Shown piece by piece: positions 16,812 through 26,599 of a stretch of DNA of 64,000 bases. Origin of the DNA: Nocardioides marinisabuli (GTDB taxonomy: Bacteria > Actinomycetota > Actinomycetes > Propionibacteriales > Nocardioidaceae); the NCBI RefSeq assembly GCF_013466785.1, contig NZ_CP059163.1, positions 2,170,001-2,234,000 on the forward strand. Reading direction: 5' to 3'. The notes below the pieces were generated by a model. It ran no database searches, was not told the DNA's origin, and saw nothing but the letters and a program-made list of their open reading frames with translations. The translations under genes were made by a program, and so were the position numbers. How positions within the stretch are numbered: position 1 is the first letter of the stretch; every line of letters starts with the position of its first letter.

Positions 16812-18231
16812 TCTGCAGTGCCGCGCGGCAGTAGTCGACCAAGGCGACGTCGGCCTCCACCGGCTCGAAGCCCGTCGACTCCAGCTTGGTCAGGTCGAGG
16901 ACGCTGGTGGCCGGGCGGGGCGCCGCCTGCTTGCCCTGCATGTAGTCCGCGGTGCTGATCGGCGTCACATCGCTCGCAGACCGGCCGGCCAGCTCGAAGA
17001 TCCGGCCGGCGACGTCGGCCCATGACGTCGCGGCTCCACCGTTGGAGACGTTGTAGGTGCCATACGAGGCACCGGTGTCGACCAGGTGCCTGGTCGCCCG
17101 CGCGAGCTCGGCGGCGAAGGTCAGACGACCCACCTGGTCGTCGACCACGGACGGGCTCACCTTTCGTCCGGCGAGGTCGAGCATGGTGCGGACGAAGTTG
17201 CGTCCCTCGCCCACGACCCACGAGGTGCGCAGGAGGTAGTGGCGGTTCGCGGTCGCCACGGCCAGGTCGCCCGCAGCCTTGCTCTGGCCGTAGACCCCCA
17301 ACGGGCTGAAGGGCTCGGACTCGTCATGGACGCGCGAGCCGTCGAAGACGTACTCCGAGGAGTAGTGCACCAGCGTGAACCCGTGCTCGGCCGACAGTGC
17401 GGCCAGGGTCGCCGGTCCACGGGCGTTGGCTGCCCAGGCGGAGCGTCGGCCATCGGGGGTCTCGGCGTCGTCGACGGCGGTATAGGCGGCGGCGTTGACG
17501 ACCAGCCCGTAGTCCGACCACGGCCAGGCTGCCAGTGCCGCGTCGTCGGTGAGGTCGAGGGCCAGGACTCCGCTGGCCTCGTCGGCGCGACGACCGGCCA
17601 GGTCGGCCTGGGGGAACTCGGCAGCCAGCGCGCGTCCGAGCTGTCCGGTGGCTCCGATGATCAGCGTCTTGAGCGGCCCTACCGGCTCGACGGCGTCGAG
17701 GGTGGGGTTGGCACGGTCCTTGTCGGAGACCTCAGCTTCGTCGAGGCTGATCGGCCAGGGGATGGCAGCCGTCGGGTCGCCCAGGTCGAGGGCGGGGTAG
17801 CGGATGCCCGGTCGCCAGTGGGCGTTGACCAGGTAGCTGTAGACGGTGTCGTCCTCGAGCGCCTGGTAGCTGTTGCCGACGCCCCGGGGCACGAACACCG
17901 CCACCGCGGGGTCGAGCTCGAGGTGCACGGTCGCGCCGAACGTGGGCCCCTCCCGCATATCGACCCAGGCGGCGAAGACACGCCCGGCGGCGATGGAGAC
18001 CAGCTTGTCCCACGGCTCGGTGTGGATGCCGCGGGTGGCGCCGCGGTGGGCGTTGTAGGACATGTTGTTCTGCACGGGGCCGAAGTCGGGCAGGCCGGCT
18101 GCCACCATCTTCTCGCGCTGCCAGTTCTCCTTGAACCAGCCACGCGAGTCCTCGTGCACCGGCATCCGGACCACGAGCAACCCAGGGATCGCAGTGGCCT
18201 CGACGCTCAGGGCGGCGGGGGAGTCAACCAT
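16801..18231 (-). CDS. rmlCD: bifunctional dTDP-4-dehydrorhamnose 3,5-epimerase / reductase
   Basis: 476 residues fusing RmlC (about 1-185) and RmlD (about 195-476). The RmlC half has DSRGWFKENWQREKM, RGATRGIHTEPWDK (active-site His) and FVPRGVGNSYQALEDD; the RmlD half starts LKTLIIGATGQLGRAL (NAD(P)H-binding GxxGxxG) and has VYGQSKAAGD (the YxxxK catalytic pair) and LRTSWVVGEGRNFV. Together they convert dTDP-4-keto-6-deoxyglucose to dTDP-L-rhamnose. It begins 3 nt after the rmlB stop, so the two form one operon. Such fusions are known in actinobacteria. The product probably feeds the glycan locus and cell-wall linker. Confidence 0.93.
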   Translation of the reverse strand: MVDSPAALSVEATAIPGLLVVRMPVHEDSRGWFKENWQREKMVAAGLPDFGPVQNNMSYNAHRGATRGIHTEPWDKLVSIAAGRVFAAWVDMREGPTFGATVHLELDPAVAVFVPRGVGNSYQALEDDTVYSYLVNAHWRPGIRYPALDLGDPTAAIPWPISLDEAEVSDKDRANPTLDAVEPVGPLKTLIIGATGQLGRALAAEFPQADLAGRRADEASGVLALDLTDDAALAAWPWSDYGLVVNAAAYTAVDDAETPDGRRSAWAANARGPATLAALSAEHGFTLVHYSSEYVFDGSRVHDESEPFSPLGVYGQSKAAGDLAVATANRHYLLRTSWVVGEGRNFVRTMLDLAGRKVSPSVVDDQVGRLTFAAELARATRHLVDTGASYGTYNVSNGGAATSWADVAGRIFELAGRSASDVTPISTADYMQGKQAAPRPATSVLDLTKLESTGFEPVEADVALVDYCRAALQISE

Positions 18232-18234
18232 GGG

Positions 18235-20143
<1,909 letters not shown>

Positions 20144-20210
20144 GCGACGACCCTGCCCTGCGTACGGGCATCGATCTCGGCGCTAGTGCGCGCTGGCTAG
20201 AGTCGCTGGC

Positions 20211-20807
20211 GTGGTGAGCCCTGGGGTCAAGGTCGCGCTGGTGCCGGGCGTGCTGGCGTTGCTGCCGGCGTACGCCGGGCGGGTCGACCCGGTAGCGGAG
20301 CTGCGGGCTGCTGCTCAGGCTGCAGTGCAATGGCTGGGCCCCGATGTCCAGGTCGTTGCTGACGCGCAGGGGATGCGGGTGGCTGAGGCGCTGGGTGTGT
20401 CATCGGGTCTCTACGACGCTCGTCGCCGGGGCTCCTGGCTGCTCGACCAACGGAGCGGTGGTTTCGAGACGGTTGTTAGCGCAACCTCCTCAACCTCCGT
20501 GGGCGGGACGAACGTTCTTGTCGTCGCCAACGGGTCGGCTCGTCGGTCGGAGAAGGCGCCGGGGCACCTGGACGAGCGGGCGCAGGGGTTCGACGCCGAC
20601 GTCGAGAAGGCGCTTCGCTGCGGCGATGTCGAAGCGCTGCGGGGGATCGACCGTGCACTGGCACGAGAGCTGATGGTTTGCAACATCGATGGGCTCGCCG
20701 ACCTCGGGAAGGTCCTCCCGCCCGGCCTCACGGCCGAGGTCGACTACGCCGACGACCCGTTCGGGGTGCAGTACTGGGTGATGCGCTGGAGCGCAGACCG
20801 ACCCTAG
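20211..20807 (+). CDS. LigB-like (class III extradiol dioxygenase fold) protein with in-frame repeat insertion
   Basis: 198 residues. The N-terminus (VPGVLALLPAYAGRVDPVAE, LRAAAQAAVQWLG) and C-terminus (VLVVANGSARRSEKAPGHLD and DYADDPFGVQYWVMRWS) resemble an actinobacterial family annotated as class III extradiol dioxygenase subunit B-like. Between them about 33 codons (SSGLYDARRRGSWLLDQR and following) are encoded by two copies of the dispersed repeat (20405-20502) and look foreign to the family. The frame is kept, so the protein may still be made. The function of the family is not established; the usual dioxygenase metal ligands are not evident to me. TAGAGT at 20198-20203, 7 nt before GTG, suggests a leaderless start. 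Confidence 0.65.
   Translation: MVSPGVKVALVPGVLALLPAYAGRVDPVAELRAAAQAAVQWLGPDVQVVADAQGMRVAEALGVSSGLYDARRRGSWLLDQRSGGFETVVSATSSTSVGGTNVLVVANGSARRSEKAPGHLDERAQGFDADVEKALRCGDVEALRGIDRALARELMVCNIDGLADLGKVLPPGLTAEVDYADDPFGVQYWVMRWSADRP
20405..20453 (+). repeat. dispersed ~50-bp repeat, copy B1 (inside a gene)
   Basis: Starts GGGTCTCTACGACGCTCGTC and ends TGCTCGACCAACGG. It is in frame within the LigB-like gene. Confidence 0.8.
20460..20502 (+). repeat. dispersed repeat, copy B2 (inside a gene, diverged)
   Basis: Starts GGTTTCGAGACGG and ends CTCCTCAACCTCCGTGG, with a small hairpin GGTTG-TTAGCG-CAACC in the middle. It directly follows copy B1 and has the same end structure as the family but another core. 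Confidence 0.6.
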
Positions 20808-21065
20808 GGCTGCGCGGCAGCGACGTCGGTCACGAAGCCCTGAGGAAGCGACGCTCGAGGAGCTGATCGGGCTGTTCTGCGACCCACGCAAGGCGGAGCA
20901 GGCCGAGCGTCGGTGCACGCGGCACCGCCGTCGACAGGGCCACCGCAGCCCGGCGTCAGCCGATGCCGCCGCTGCCTGAGGCGGACAACTCCTGCGCGTC
21001 GAGGCGCCGGCCTGGCCTGCCCAGCCACGCGGGAACATCCCGACAGAAAGACCTCTGCCACACCC

Positions 21066-21085
21066 TTGACTGACGCGTCAGTTAA
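21066..21085. promoter_or_regulatory. putative TetR operator 1
   Basis: TTGACTGACGCGTCAGTTAA, a 20-bp palindrome (9 of 10 half-site positions pair). The same half-site TTGAYTGAC recurs at 21126-21145 and 26543-26562, in front of the two transporter parts that flank the tetR gene at 25891. Confidence 0.75.
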
Positions 21086-21125
21086 AAGTTTGGACAAGTC
21101 ATTGACGCGGGGCGCGCCACAAGTG

Positions 21126-21145
21126 TTAATTGACGCGTCAGTCAA
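21126..21145. promoter_or_regulatory. putative TetR operator 2
   Basis: TTAATTGACGCGTCAGTCAA, 60 bp (centre to centre) from operator 1, so both would lie on the same face of the helix to within a fraction of a turn. An extra half-site TTGACGCG sits between them at about 21102. Confidence 0.75.
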
Positions 21146-21191
21146 AGTGACCGCCATCACGAGATGGGGATCACGTCACGAAGGAGGCTCG

Positions 21192-22067
21192 ATGGCCCAG
21201 GCGGTCGCAACTGCAGCCCCCCGACGGGTCGTTCGTCGGGTGCCGGACCGGTGGGCGCTGGTCGCGCTGCCGACGGTGGCGATGCTGCTGGTGGTCTTCG
21301 TGCTGCCGATGGCCACCATCGTGTGGCGCAGCGTGACGCTGCCCGAGCCGGGCCTGGCCAACTTCACCGCGGTCCTGACCAACCCGACCTACCGCACGGT
21401 TCTGGTCAACACGCTGCAGATGGCCGGCCTGACCACCGTCTTCTGCGTGCTGCTCGGATACCCCTACGCCTACCTGATGGTCAAGGTCGGCGACGGGCTG
21501 CGGATGCTGCTGCTGCTCTGCGTGGTGGTGCCCTTCTGGACCAGCCTGCTCGTGCGCACCTTCGCCTGGATCCTGCTGCTGCAGGACACCGGCCTGGTCA
21601 ACGAGGCGCTCATCAGCGCCGGCGTCGTCGACTCGCCCGTCTCGCTGATTCGCACCATGCCCGGTGTCGTGATCGGCATGGTCCACATCCTGCTGCCCTA
21701 CTACGTGCTGCCGATGTACGCCCAAATGCGCAAGATCGACCTCAGCCTGATGACCGCTGCCGAGTCGCTCGGCGCCCCGCCGCGCCGCGCCTTCTGGAAG
21801 GTATTCGTGCCGCTCTCGCTGCCCGGCCTGATCTCCGGCGCCACTCTGGTCTTCCTGCTTGCCCTCGGCTTCTACGTCACCCCCGCCCTGCTCGGCAGCG
21901 GCTCCACCCTGGTGATCGGCGAGCTGATCGTGCAGCAGATCTCCGGGGTCCTCAACTGGGGGGTCGGCTCGGCGCTCGCGGTGGCCCTGCTGGTGATGAC
22001 CCTGACCCTGCTCGGTGTCGTCGCGCGGTTCACGCGCGGCGTCATGGACCCCACGACGGAGAGCTGA
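21192..22067 (+). CDS. ABC transporter permease, PotB-like
   Basis: 291 residues with about six membrane helices and the permease EAA loop (TAAESLGAPPRRAFWKVFVP) that contacts the ATPase. Similar to the first permease of spermidine/putrescine-type importers. The frame is open upstream to 20913 but ATG 21192 has AAGGAGG 5-6 nt before it and starts the recognisable N-terminus. First gene of a tight operon (1 nt to the next). The two TetR palindromes upstream suggest repression until a ligand appears. Confidence 0.88.
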   Translation: MAQAVATAAPRRVVRRVPDRWALVALPTVAMLLVVFVLPMATIVWRSVTLPEPGLANFTAVLTNPTYRTVLVNTLQMAGLTTVFCVLLGYPYAYLMVKVGDGLRMLLLLCVVVPFWTSLLVRTFAWILLLQDTGLVNEALISAGVVDSPVSLIRTMPGVVIGMVHILLPYYVLPMYAQMRKIDLSLMTAAESLGAPPRRAFWKVFVPLSLPGLISGATLVFLLALGFYVTPALLGSGSTLVIGELIVQQISGVLNWGVGSALAVALLVMTLTLLGVVARFTRGVMDPTTES

Positions 22068-22068
22068 G

Positions 22069-22884
22069 ATGACACGCCTCGGACGCATCGCCCTGGGACT
22101 GATGGTCGCGCTGACCGCCGCCTACCTCATGCTGCCCAGCCTCGTGGTCATCCCGATGTCCCTGACCTCCGGGCGCAGCCTCAGCTTCCCGCCCGACGGG
22201 CTGTCGCTGCGGTGGTACCAGGAGCTCCTCGACGACCCGTCGTGGCTGCAGGCCTTCTTCAACAGCGTCAAGGTCGCCCTGCTGACCGCCGTGTGCGCCA
22301 CCGTGCTCGGCACCGCCGCGGCCCTGGGGCTGCACCGCAGCCGCTTGCGCGGCACCGCCGCCGTCGCCCTGCTGGTGCGGGCCCCGCTCGCGGTCCCCTA
22401 CGTCGTCCTCGGCATCGCGCTGTACGCCGTCTTCCTGCGCTGGGGGCTCACCTCGACGCTGCTCGGCTTCGTGCTCGCCCACACCGTGCTGGCCATCCCC
22501 TACGTCGTGATGTCGGTGCTGCCGTTGCTCGGCAGCCTCGACGAGGGCATCGAGAAGGCCGCGGCCACGCTGGGCGCCACCCCAGCGACCGTCTTCCGCA
22601 GCGTGACCCTGCCGGCCCTGGTGCCGGGCATGATCACCGGCGCCTTCTTCAGCTTCATCATCTCCTTCGACGAGGTGGTGGTCGCGATCTTCCTCGGCGG
22701 CGTCGGCTTCGAGACCCTCCCGCTGCGGATGTGGTCGGGCGTGCGGGTCTCCATCGAGCCCACCATCGCCGCGGTCGCCACCGTGCTGGTGCTCACCAGC
22801 ACCCTCGTCCTCCTCGCCGGCTACACCGGCCGTGCCCTGTCCAAGCAGATCGTCGAGCGCCGCTCGCGAAAGGTGACCGCATGA
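22069..22884 (+). CDS. ABC transporter permease, PotC-like
   Basis: 271 residues, six helices, with MSLTSGRSLSFPPDGLSLRW after helix 1 (typical of PotC) and the EAA loop EKAAATLGATPATVFRSVTL. It forms the channel together with the preceding permease. ATG 22069 lies 1 nt after the preceding stop; the stop overlaps the ATPase start by 4 nt (ATGA). Confidence 0.9.
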   Translation: MTRLGRIALGLMVALTAAYLMLPSLVVIPMSLTSGRSLSFPPDGLSLRWYQELLDDPSWLQAFFNSVKVALLTAVCATVLGTAAALGLHRSRLRGTAAVALLVRAPLAVPYVVLGIALYAVFLRWGLTSTLLGFVLAHTVLAIPYVVMSVLPLLGSLDEGIEKAAATLGATPATVFRSVTLPALVPGMITGAFFSFIISFDEVVVAIFLGGVGFETLPLRMWSGVRVSIEPTIAAVATVLVLTSTLVLLAGYTGRALSKQIVERRSRKVTA

Positions 22885-24059
22885 GCTCCCAGACCACCCT
22901 CGACCCCGACACCACGACCGGGTCGGCGGCCGGCGGCCCCACCAGCGCCGGGGCGTCCATCTCGCTGCGCGGAGTCAGCCGGCACTTCGGCGACGTCGTG
23001 GCCCTCGACCACGTCGACCTCGACATCGCCTCGGGCGAATTCATGACACTGCTCGGCGCCAGCGGCTCGGGCAAGTCCACGATGCTCTCGCTCATCGCCG
23101 GCTTCGACGACCCCACCTCCGGCGTCGTCGAGGTCAACGGCCGAGCGCTCAACGGTGTGCCGCCGCACAAGCGCGACATCGGCATGGTCTTCCAGAACTA
23201 CGCGCTCTTCCCGCACATGAGCGTCGCCGACAACATCGCCTTCTCGCTCAAGCAGCGCAAGGTGCCCAAGCGCGAGATCACCCAGCGCGTCGGCGAGGCC
23301 CTCGAGGTCGTCGAGCTCGGCGGCCTCGGCCGCCGCCGCCCCGCCGCGCTCTCCGGCGGCCAGCGCCAGCGCGTCGCCCTGGCCCGCGCCATCGTCTTCC
23401 GCCCCCAGATCCTGCTGATGGACGAGCCGCTGGCCGCCCTCGACAAGCGGCTGCGCGAGCAGCTGCAGATCGAGCTCAAGCGCATCCACGCCGAGCTCGG
23501 CATCACCTTCGTCTTCGTCACCCACGACCAGGAGGAGGCGCTGGCGATGTCCGACCGCATCGCCCTGGTCCACGGCGGGCGCATCGAGCAGCTCGGCTCG
23601 GTCGAGGAGATCTACGAGCGTCCGCGCACGGCGTACGCCGCCGACTTCATCGGCGAGTCCAACCTCTTCGAGGGCACGCTGGTCCAGCAGGCCGGCGACT
23701 GCCGCGTGCGCACCGCCGACGGCGACCTGCGCGCCGCGGCCGGCCACGGCCGCGCCGGGCAGGACGGCGCCCTGCTGGTGCGCCCCGAGAAGCTGCAGGT
23801 CTGCGCCGCCGGCGACCAGCCGGGCTCCGGCAAGGACGTCGTGGCCGCCACCGTCGAGACCGTCACCTACCTCGGCTCGGCCACCCGCGTCGACGCGCGG
23901 ACCGCCTCGGGCCGCCACGTCGTCGCCCGGGTGCCCGCCGAGCTGGCCGGCCGGCTGCGCCCCGCCGAGTCGATCTCGATCTGCTGGGAGCCCCGCGACG
24001 CCTGGCTGATCCCGGCCCCCGCGACGGACCAGGCGCAGGGAGCCGGCCGTGCCCGATGA
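22881..24059 (+). CDS. ABC transporter ATPase, PotA-like
   Basis: 392 residues. Walker A GASGSGKST, Q-loop VFQNYALFPHMSV, signature LSGGQRQRVALARAI, Walker B ILLMDEPLAALD, H-loop FVTHDQEEA, and a C-terminal TOBE-type domain (about 270-380) as in PotA/FbpC importers. It drives import through the two permeases. The long N-terminal extension of about 30 residues is Thr/Ala/Gly rich and probably disordered. Overlaps the next gene by 4 nt, so translation is coupled. Confidence 0.93.
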   Translation: MSSQTTLDPDTTTGSAAGGPTSAGASISLRGVSRHFGDVVALDHVDLDIASGEFMTLLGASGSGKSTMLSLIAGFDDPTSGVVEVNGRALNGVPPHKRDIGMVFQNYALFPHMSVADNIAFSLKQRKVPKREITQRVGEALEVVELGGLGRRRPAALSGGQRQRVALARAIVFRPQILLMDEPLAALDKRLREQLQIELKRIHAELGITFVFVTHDQEEALAMSDRIALVHGGRIEQLGSVEEIYERPRTAYAADFIGESNLFEGTLVQQAGDCRVRTADGDLRAAAGHGRAGQDGALLVRPEKLQVCAAGDQPGSGKDVVAATVETVTYLGSATRVDARTASGRHVVARVPAELAGRLRPAESISICWEPRDAWLIPAPATDQAQGAGRAR

Positions 24060-24985
24060 CGCTGCTGACCCCCGAGCGCACGCTGGAGCGCCGCGGCGTC
24101 GCGCTGGCCTCGCTCTCGGTGCTGGTCTACGCCCTGATCCCGGTCGGGATCGCGCTGGCGGTGAGCGACGGGGTCCCGCTGCCGGCGATCTACGCCGGGC
24201 GGACCGTGCTGGCGCTGGGCGTGGTGGTGCTGCTGGCACGACGGCTGCGGCGCCCCGGCTCGCGCAGGTGGACCCCCCGGCCGGGCGACCGACGTCGCCT
24301 GGCGCTGGTGGGCGGGTCGGCGTACTGCGCGCAGATGGTGCTCTACTTCGCCTCGCTGACCCGGCTCGACGTGTCGGTGGCGGGGGTGCTGGCCTACGCC
24401 TACCCAGCGCTGGTGGCCCTGGGGGCCGTCGGGGTCGGGCTGGAGCGGCTGGGCGCGCGTCAGCTGGTCTCGCTCGCGCTGTCGATGCTGGGGATCACCC
24501 TGGTCGTCGGCACCGGGGCGCCGAGCTCGATGGACCCGCTGGGCGTGCTGATGGCGCTGGGGTCGGCGGTGGCCTACGCCGTCTACATCCTGAGCACCAG
24601 CGGCCCCTCCTCGAGGGTCGGTCCGCTGGCCTCCAGCGCCTGGGTGCTCACCGGGGCGACGGTCATCTCCGTGGCCCTGCTGGCGGTGTGGCCGCCCGGC
24701 CCCTTCCCGCTTCTCGCGGGCACCGGGTGGCTGCTGCTGCACGGGCTGGTGCTGCTGCCGGTCGCGGTCACCTGCTTCCTGGTCGCGCTCTCCTCGCTGG
24801 GAGCGGTGCGGCTCTCGATCTTCGACACCCTGCAGCCCGCGATCACGGCCCTGGCCGGCGTCGTCGTGCTGGGGGAGCGGCTGGGCTGGTGGCAGGTCGC
24901 CGGAGCCGCGCTCGTGCTGGTCGCCGCGGTGCGGGCCGTCTCGGGGGCGCGCCCGGCCCTGACCGACCGGCCGGTGCACGCCTGA
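24056..24985 (+). CDS. EamA/DMT-family transporter
   Basis: 309 residues, about ten membrane helices in two EamA repeats; the conserved end motif is LQPAITALAGVVVLGERLGWW near residue 262. This family exports amino acids or metabolites. It is unusual to find it translationally coupled (ATGA overlap) to the ATPase of an importer. It might export a by-product of the compound taken up, which is inference. Confidence 0.85.
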   Translation: MTLLTPERTLERRGVALASLSVLVYALIPVGIALAVSDGVPLPAIYAGRTVLALGVVVLLARRLRRPGSRRWTPRPGDRRRLALVGGSAYCAQMVLYFASLTRLDVSVAGVLAYAYPALVALGAVGVGLERLGARQLVSLALSMLGITLVVGTGAPSSMDPLGVLMALGSAVAYAVYILSTSGPSSRVGPLASSAWVLTGATVISVALLAVWPPGPFPLLAGTGWLLLHGLVLLPVAVTCFLVALSSLGAVRLSIFDTLQPAITALAGVVVLGERLGWWQVAGAALVLVAAVRAVSGARPALTDRPVHA

Positions 24986-25040
24986 GCCCGCAGCCCGCCC
25001 TCTCTGCTCTTTCTCGTCCCACCCCTCACCAAGGAGTCTC

Positions 25041-25840
25041 GTGAACACCACCCAGCAGGACATGACCGGCCAGGTCGCCCTGGTCACCGGCGGCGGCAGC
25101 GGCATCGGCCGCGCGCTGGCCCACGAGCTGGGCCGGCGCGGTGCGGCCGTCGCGGTCATGGGCCGACGCCCGACGCGCTCGAGGAGACCGTCGCCGAGCT
25201 GCGCGAGCACGGGGTGACGGCGATGGCGGCCGTGGCCGACGTCCGCGACCAGGACCGGGTCGTCGAGGCGGTCGCCGAGGTCGAGGACGCGCTCGGCGGC
25301 ATAGACCTGCTGGTCAACAACGCCGCCGGCAACTTCGTCGCGCCCGCCGAGAAGATCTCGCCCAACGGCTTCCGGGCCGTGGTCGACATCGTCCTCAACG
25401 GCACCTACCTGCTCACCAGCCTGGTGGGTCGCCGCGCGATCGACGCCGGCCGCGGCGCCACCGTCCTCAACGTGGTGGCCACCTACGCCTGGCACGGCCA
25501 CCCCGGCACCGTGCACAGCGCCGCCGCCAAGGCCGGCGTGGTCGCGATGACCCGCACCCTCGCGGTCGAGTGGGCCCGCCACGGCATCCGCGTCAACTGC
25601 ATCGCCCCCGGACCCACCGAGACCGCCGGCGCGGGCGCCGCGCTGTGGGCCAGCGAGGCCGAGCGCGAGCGGGTGGTGGCCTCGGTGCCGCTGGCGCGCT
25701 TCGCCTCCCCCGAGGAGGTGGCGCGGTGCGGTGCCTTCCTGCTGTCCTCGGACGCCGCGTACGTCACCGGCGAGGTCTTCACCATCGACGGCGGGCAGTG
25801 GCTGGGCCGCCAGGTGTACGGCGACCCGGTCGCCGGGTAG
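25041..25840 (+). pseudogene. SDR, 2,4-dienoyl-CoA-reductase-like, single-base frameshift
   Basis: GTG 25041 (AAGGAG 5 nt upstream) opens NTTQQDMTGQVALVTGGGSG with the NAD(P)-binding GxxxGxG. The frame then changes near 25168-25172, where MGRRP should continue as DALEETVAELREHG, and stays open to 25840 with LVNNAAGNFVAPAEKISPNG, HSAAAKAGVVAMTRTLAVEW and VNCIAPGPT. The usual catalytic Tyr is replaced (H-S-A-A-A-K), as in peroxisome-type dienoyl-CoA reductases. One base is missing in a CGCCCGAC run: a true lesion or a sequencing error. If intact it would handle unsaturated acyl-CoAs from the same pathway. Confidence 0.8.
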
Positions 25841-25890
25841 CAGCAGGGTTCGAGCAGGTCCGAGCACGGTCAACGACGAGGAGCAGGCAG

Positions 25891-26490
25891 ATGGGTCAGA
25901 GCAGGTCGCGCGAGACGCGACGCCTGGAGATCGTGCGGGCGGCGTGGGAGCTGGTGGCCGAACGCGGCGTCGACGCCGTGCGCGTGCAGGACATCGCCGC
26001 CAGGGTCGGCACCAGCACCGGCACCATCCACTACTACTTCCACGACCGCGCCGACATCCTCGCCGCCGCCCTGGAGTTCTCGGCCAAGCGCTTCGCGCGC
26101 CGCAAGGCCGACCAGGTGCCCGAGGAGGTGACCTACCTCGAGCGGATCTTCGCGCTCATCGACTCGCAGCTGGTCGGGGAGGCCACCCGCCAGGAGTGGG
26201 CGGTCTGGATCGAGTTTTGGGGCGAGGCGACCCGTCAGCAGCGCTTCGCCGACCTCAACCACGACGTCTACACCCAGTGGCGGGCCCTGATCGCCGACCA
26301 GGTCCGCGGCGGGCAGCAGGTGGGGGAGTTCCCCGACGACGTCGTGCCCGAGGACTTCGCCGCCGACCTGATCGCCCTCATGGACGGGCTGGGCATCCAG
26401 ACCACGCTCGGCGGGCCGGGCATGTCGCCCGACTACATGCGCCAGCGCCTGCGCCACTACGCCGAGCGGCTGCTCGGCGTCCGCGTCTGA
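25891..26490 (+). CDS. TetR-family transcriptional regulator
   Basis: 199 residues. The N-terminal helix-turn-helix (RVQDIAARVGTSTGTIHYYF, then HDRADILAAALEF) is typical TetR; the C-terminal half resembles TetR_C BetI-like domains (WAVWIEFWGEATRQ). ATG 25891 is preceded by GAGGAG. It is in the middle of the transport/catabolic cluster, and the three palindromes at 21066, 21126 and 26543 with half-site TTGAYTGAC are its likely targets. The inducer is probably the substrate or an acyl-CoA intermediate (inference). Confidence 0.9.
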   Translation: MGQSRSRETRRLEIVRAAWELVAERGVDAVRVQDIAARVGTSTGTIHYYFHDRADILAAALEFSAKRFARRKADQVPEEVTYLERIFALIDSQLVGEATRQEWAVWIEFWGEATRQQRFADLNHDVYTQWRALIADQVRGGQQVGEFPDDVVPEDFAADLIALMDGLGIQTTLGGPGMSPDYMRQRLRHYAERLLGVRV

Positions 26491-26542
26491 ACCGGCGCCG
26501 CCTCCAGCAGGTGGCACGCCGGACTCGGGACCGGGTCGGTCT

Positions 26543-26562
26543 TTGACTGACCAGTCAATCAA
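26543..26562. promoter_or_regulatory. putative TetR operator 3
   Basis: TTGACTGACCAGTCAATCAA between tetR and the binding-protein gene. It shares the outer half-sites of operators 1 and 2 but has CCA instead of GCG at the centre. Confidence 0.72.
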
Positions 26563-26599
26563 AACATCCTCAGCAGCACCAGCACTCAAGGAGCACCAC

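Larger units (their letters stand above)
20808..21191 (+). other. 384-bp region upstream of the ABC permease genes
   Basis: The right half carries two TetR-type palindromes (listed separately) and presumably the promoter of the permease operon. The left half (about 20841-20979) has an open stretch reading EATLEELIGLFCDPRKAEQA and ending in a stop, with no start or ribosome site; it could be the tail of a lost gene. Nothing else recognisable. Confidence 0.5.

Noticed and set aside
20913..21191. N-terminal extension of the PotB-like permease
   Set aside because: It runs through both TetR palindromes and lacks a ribosome site, whereas ATG 21192 has AAGGAGG.
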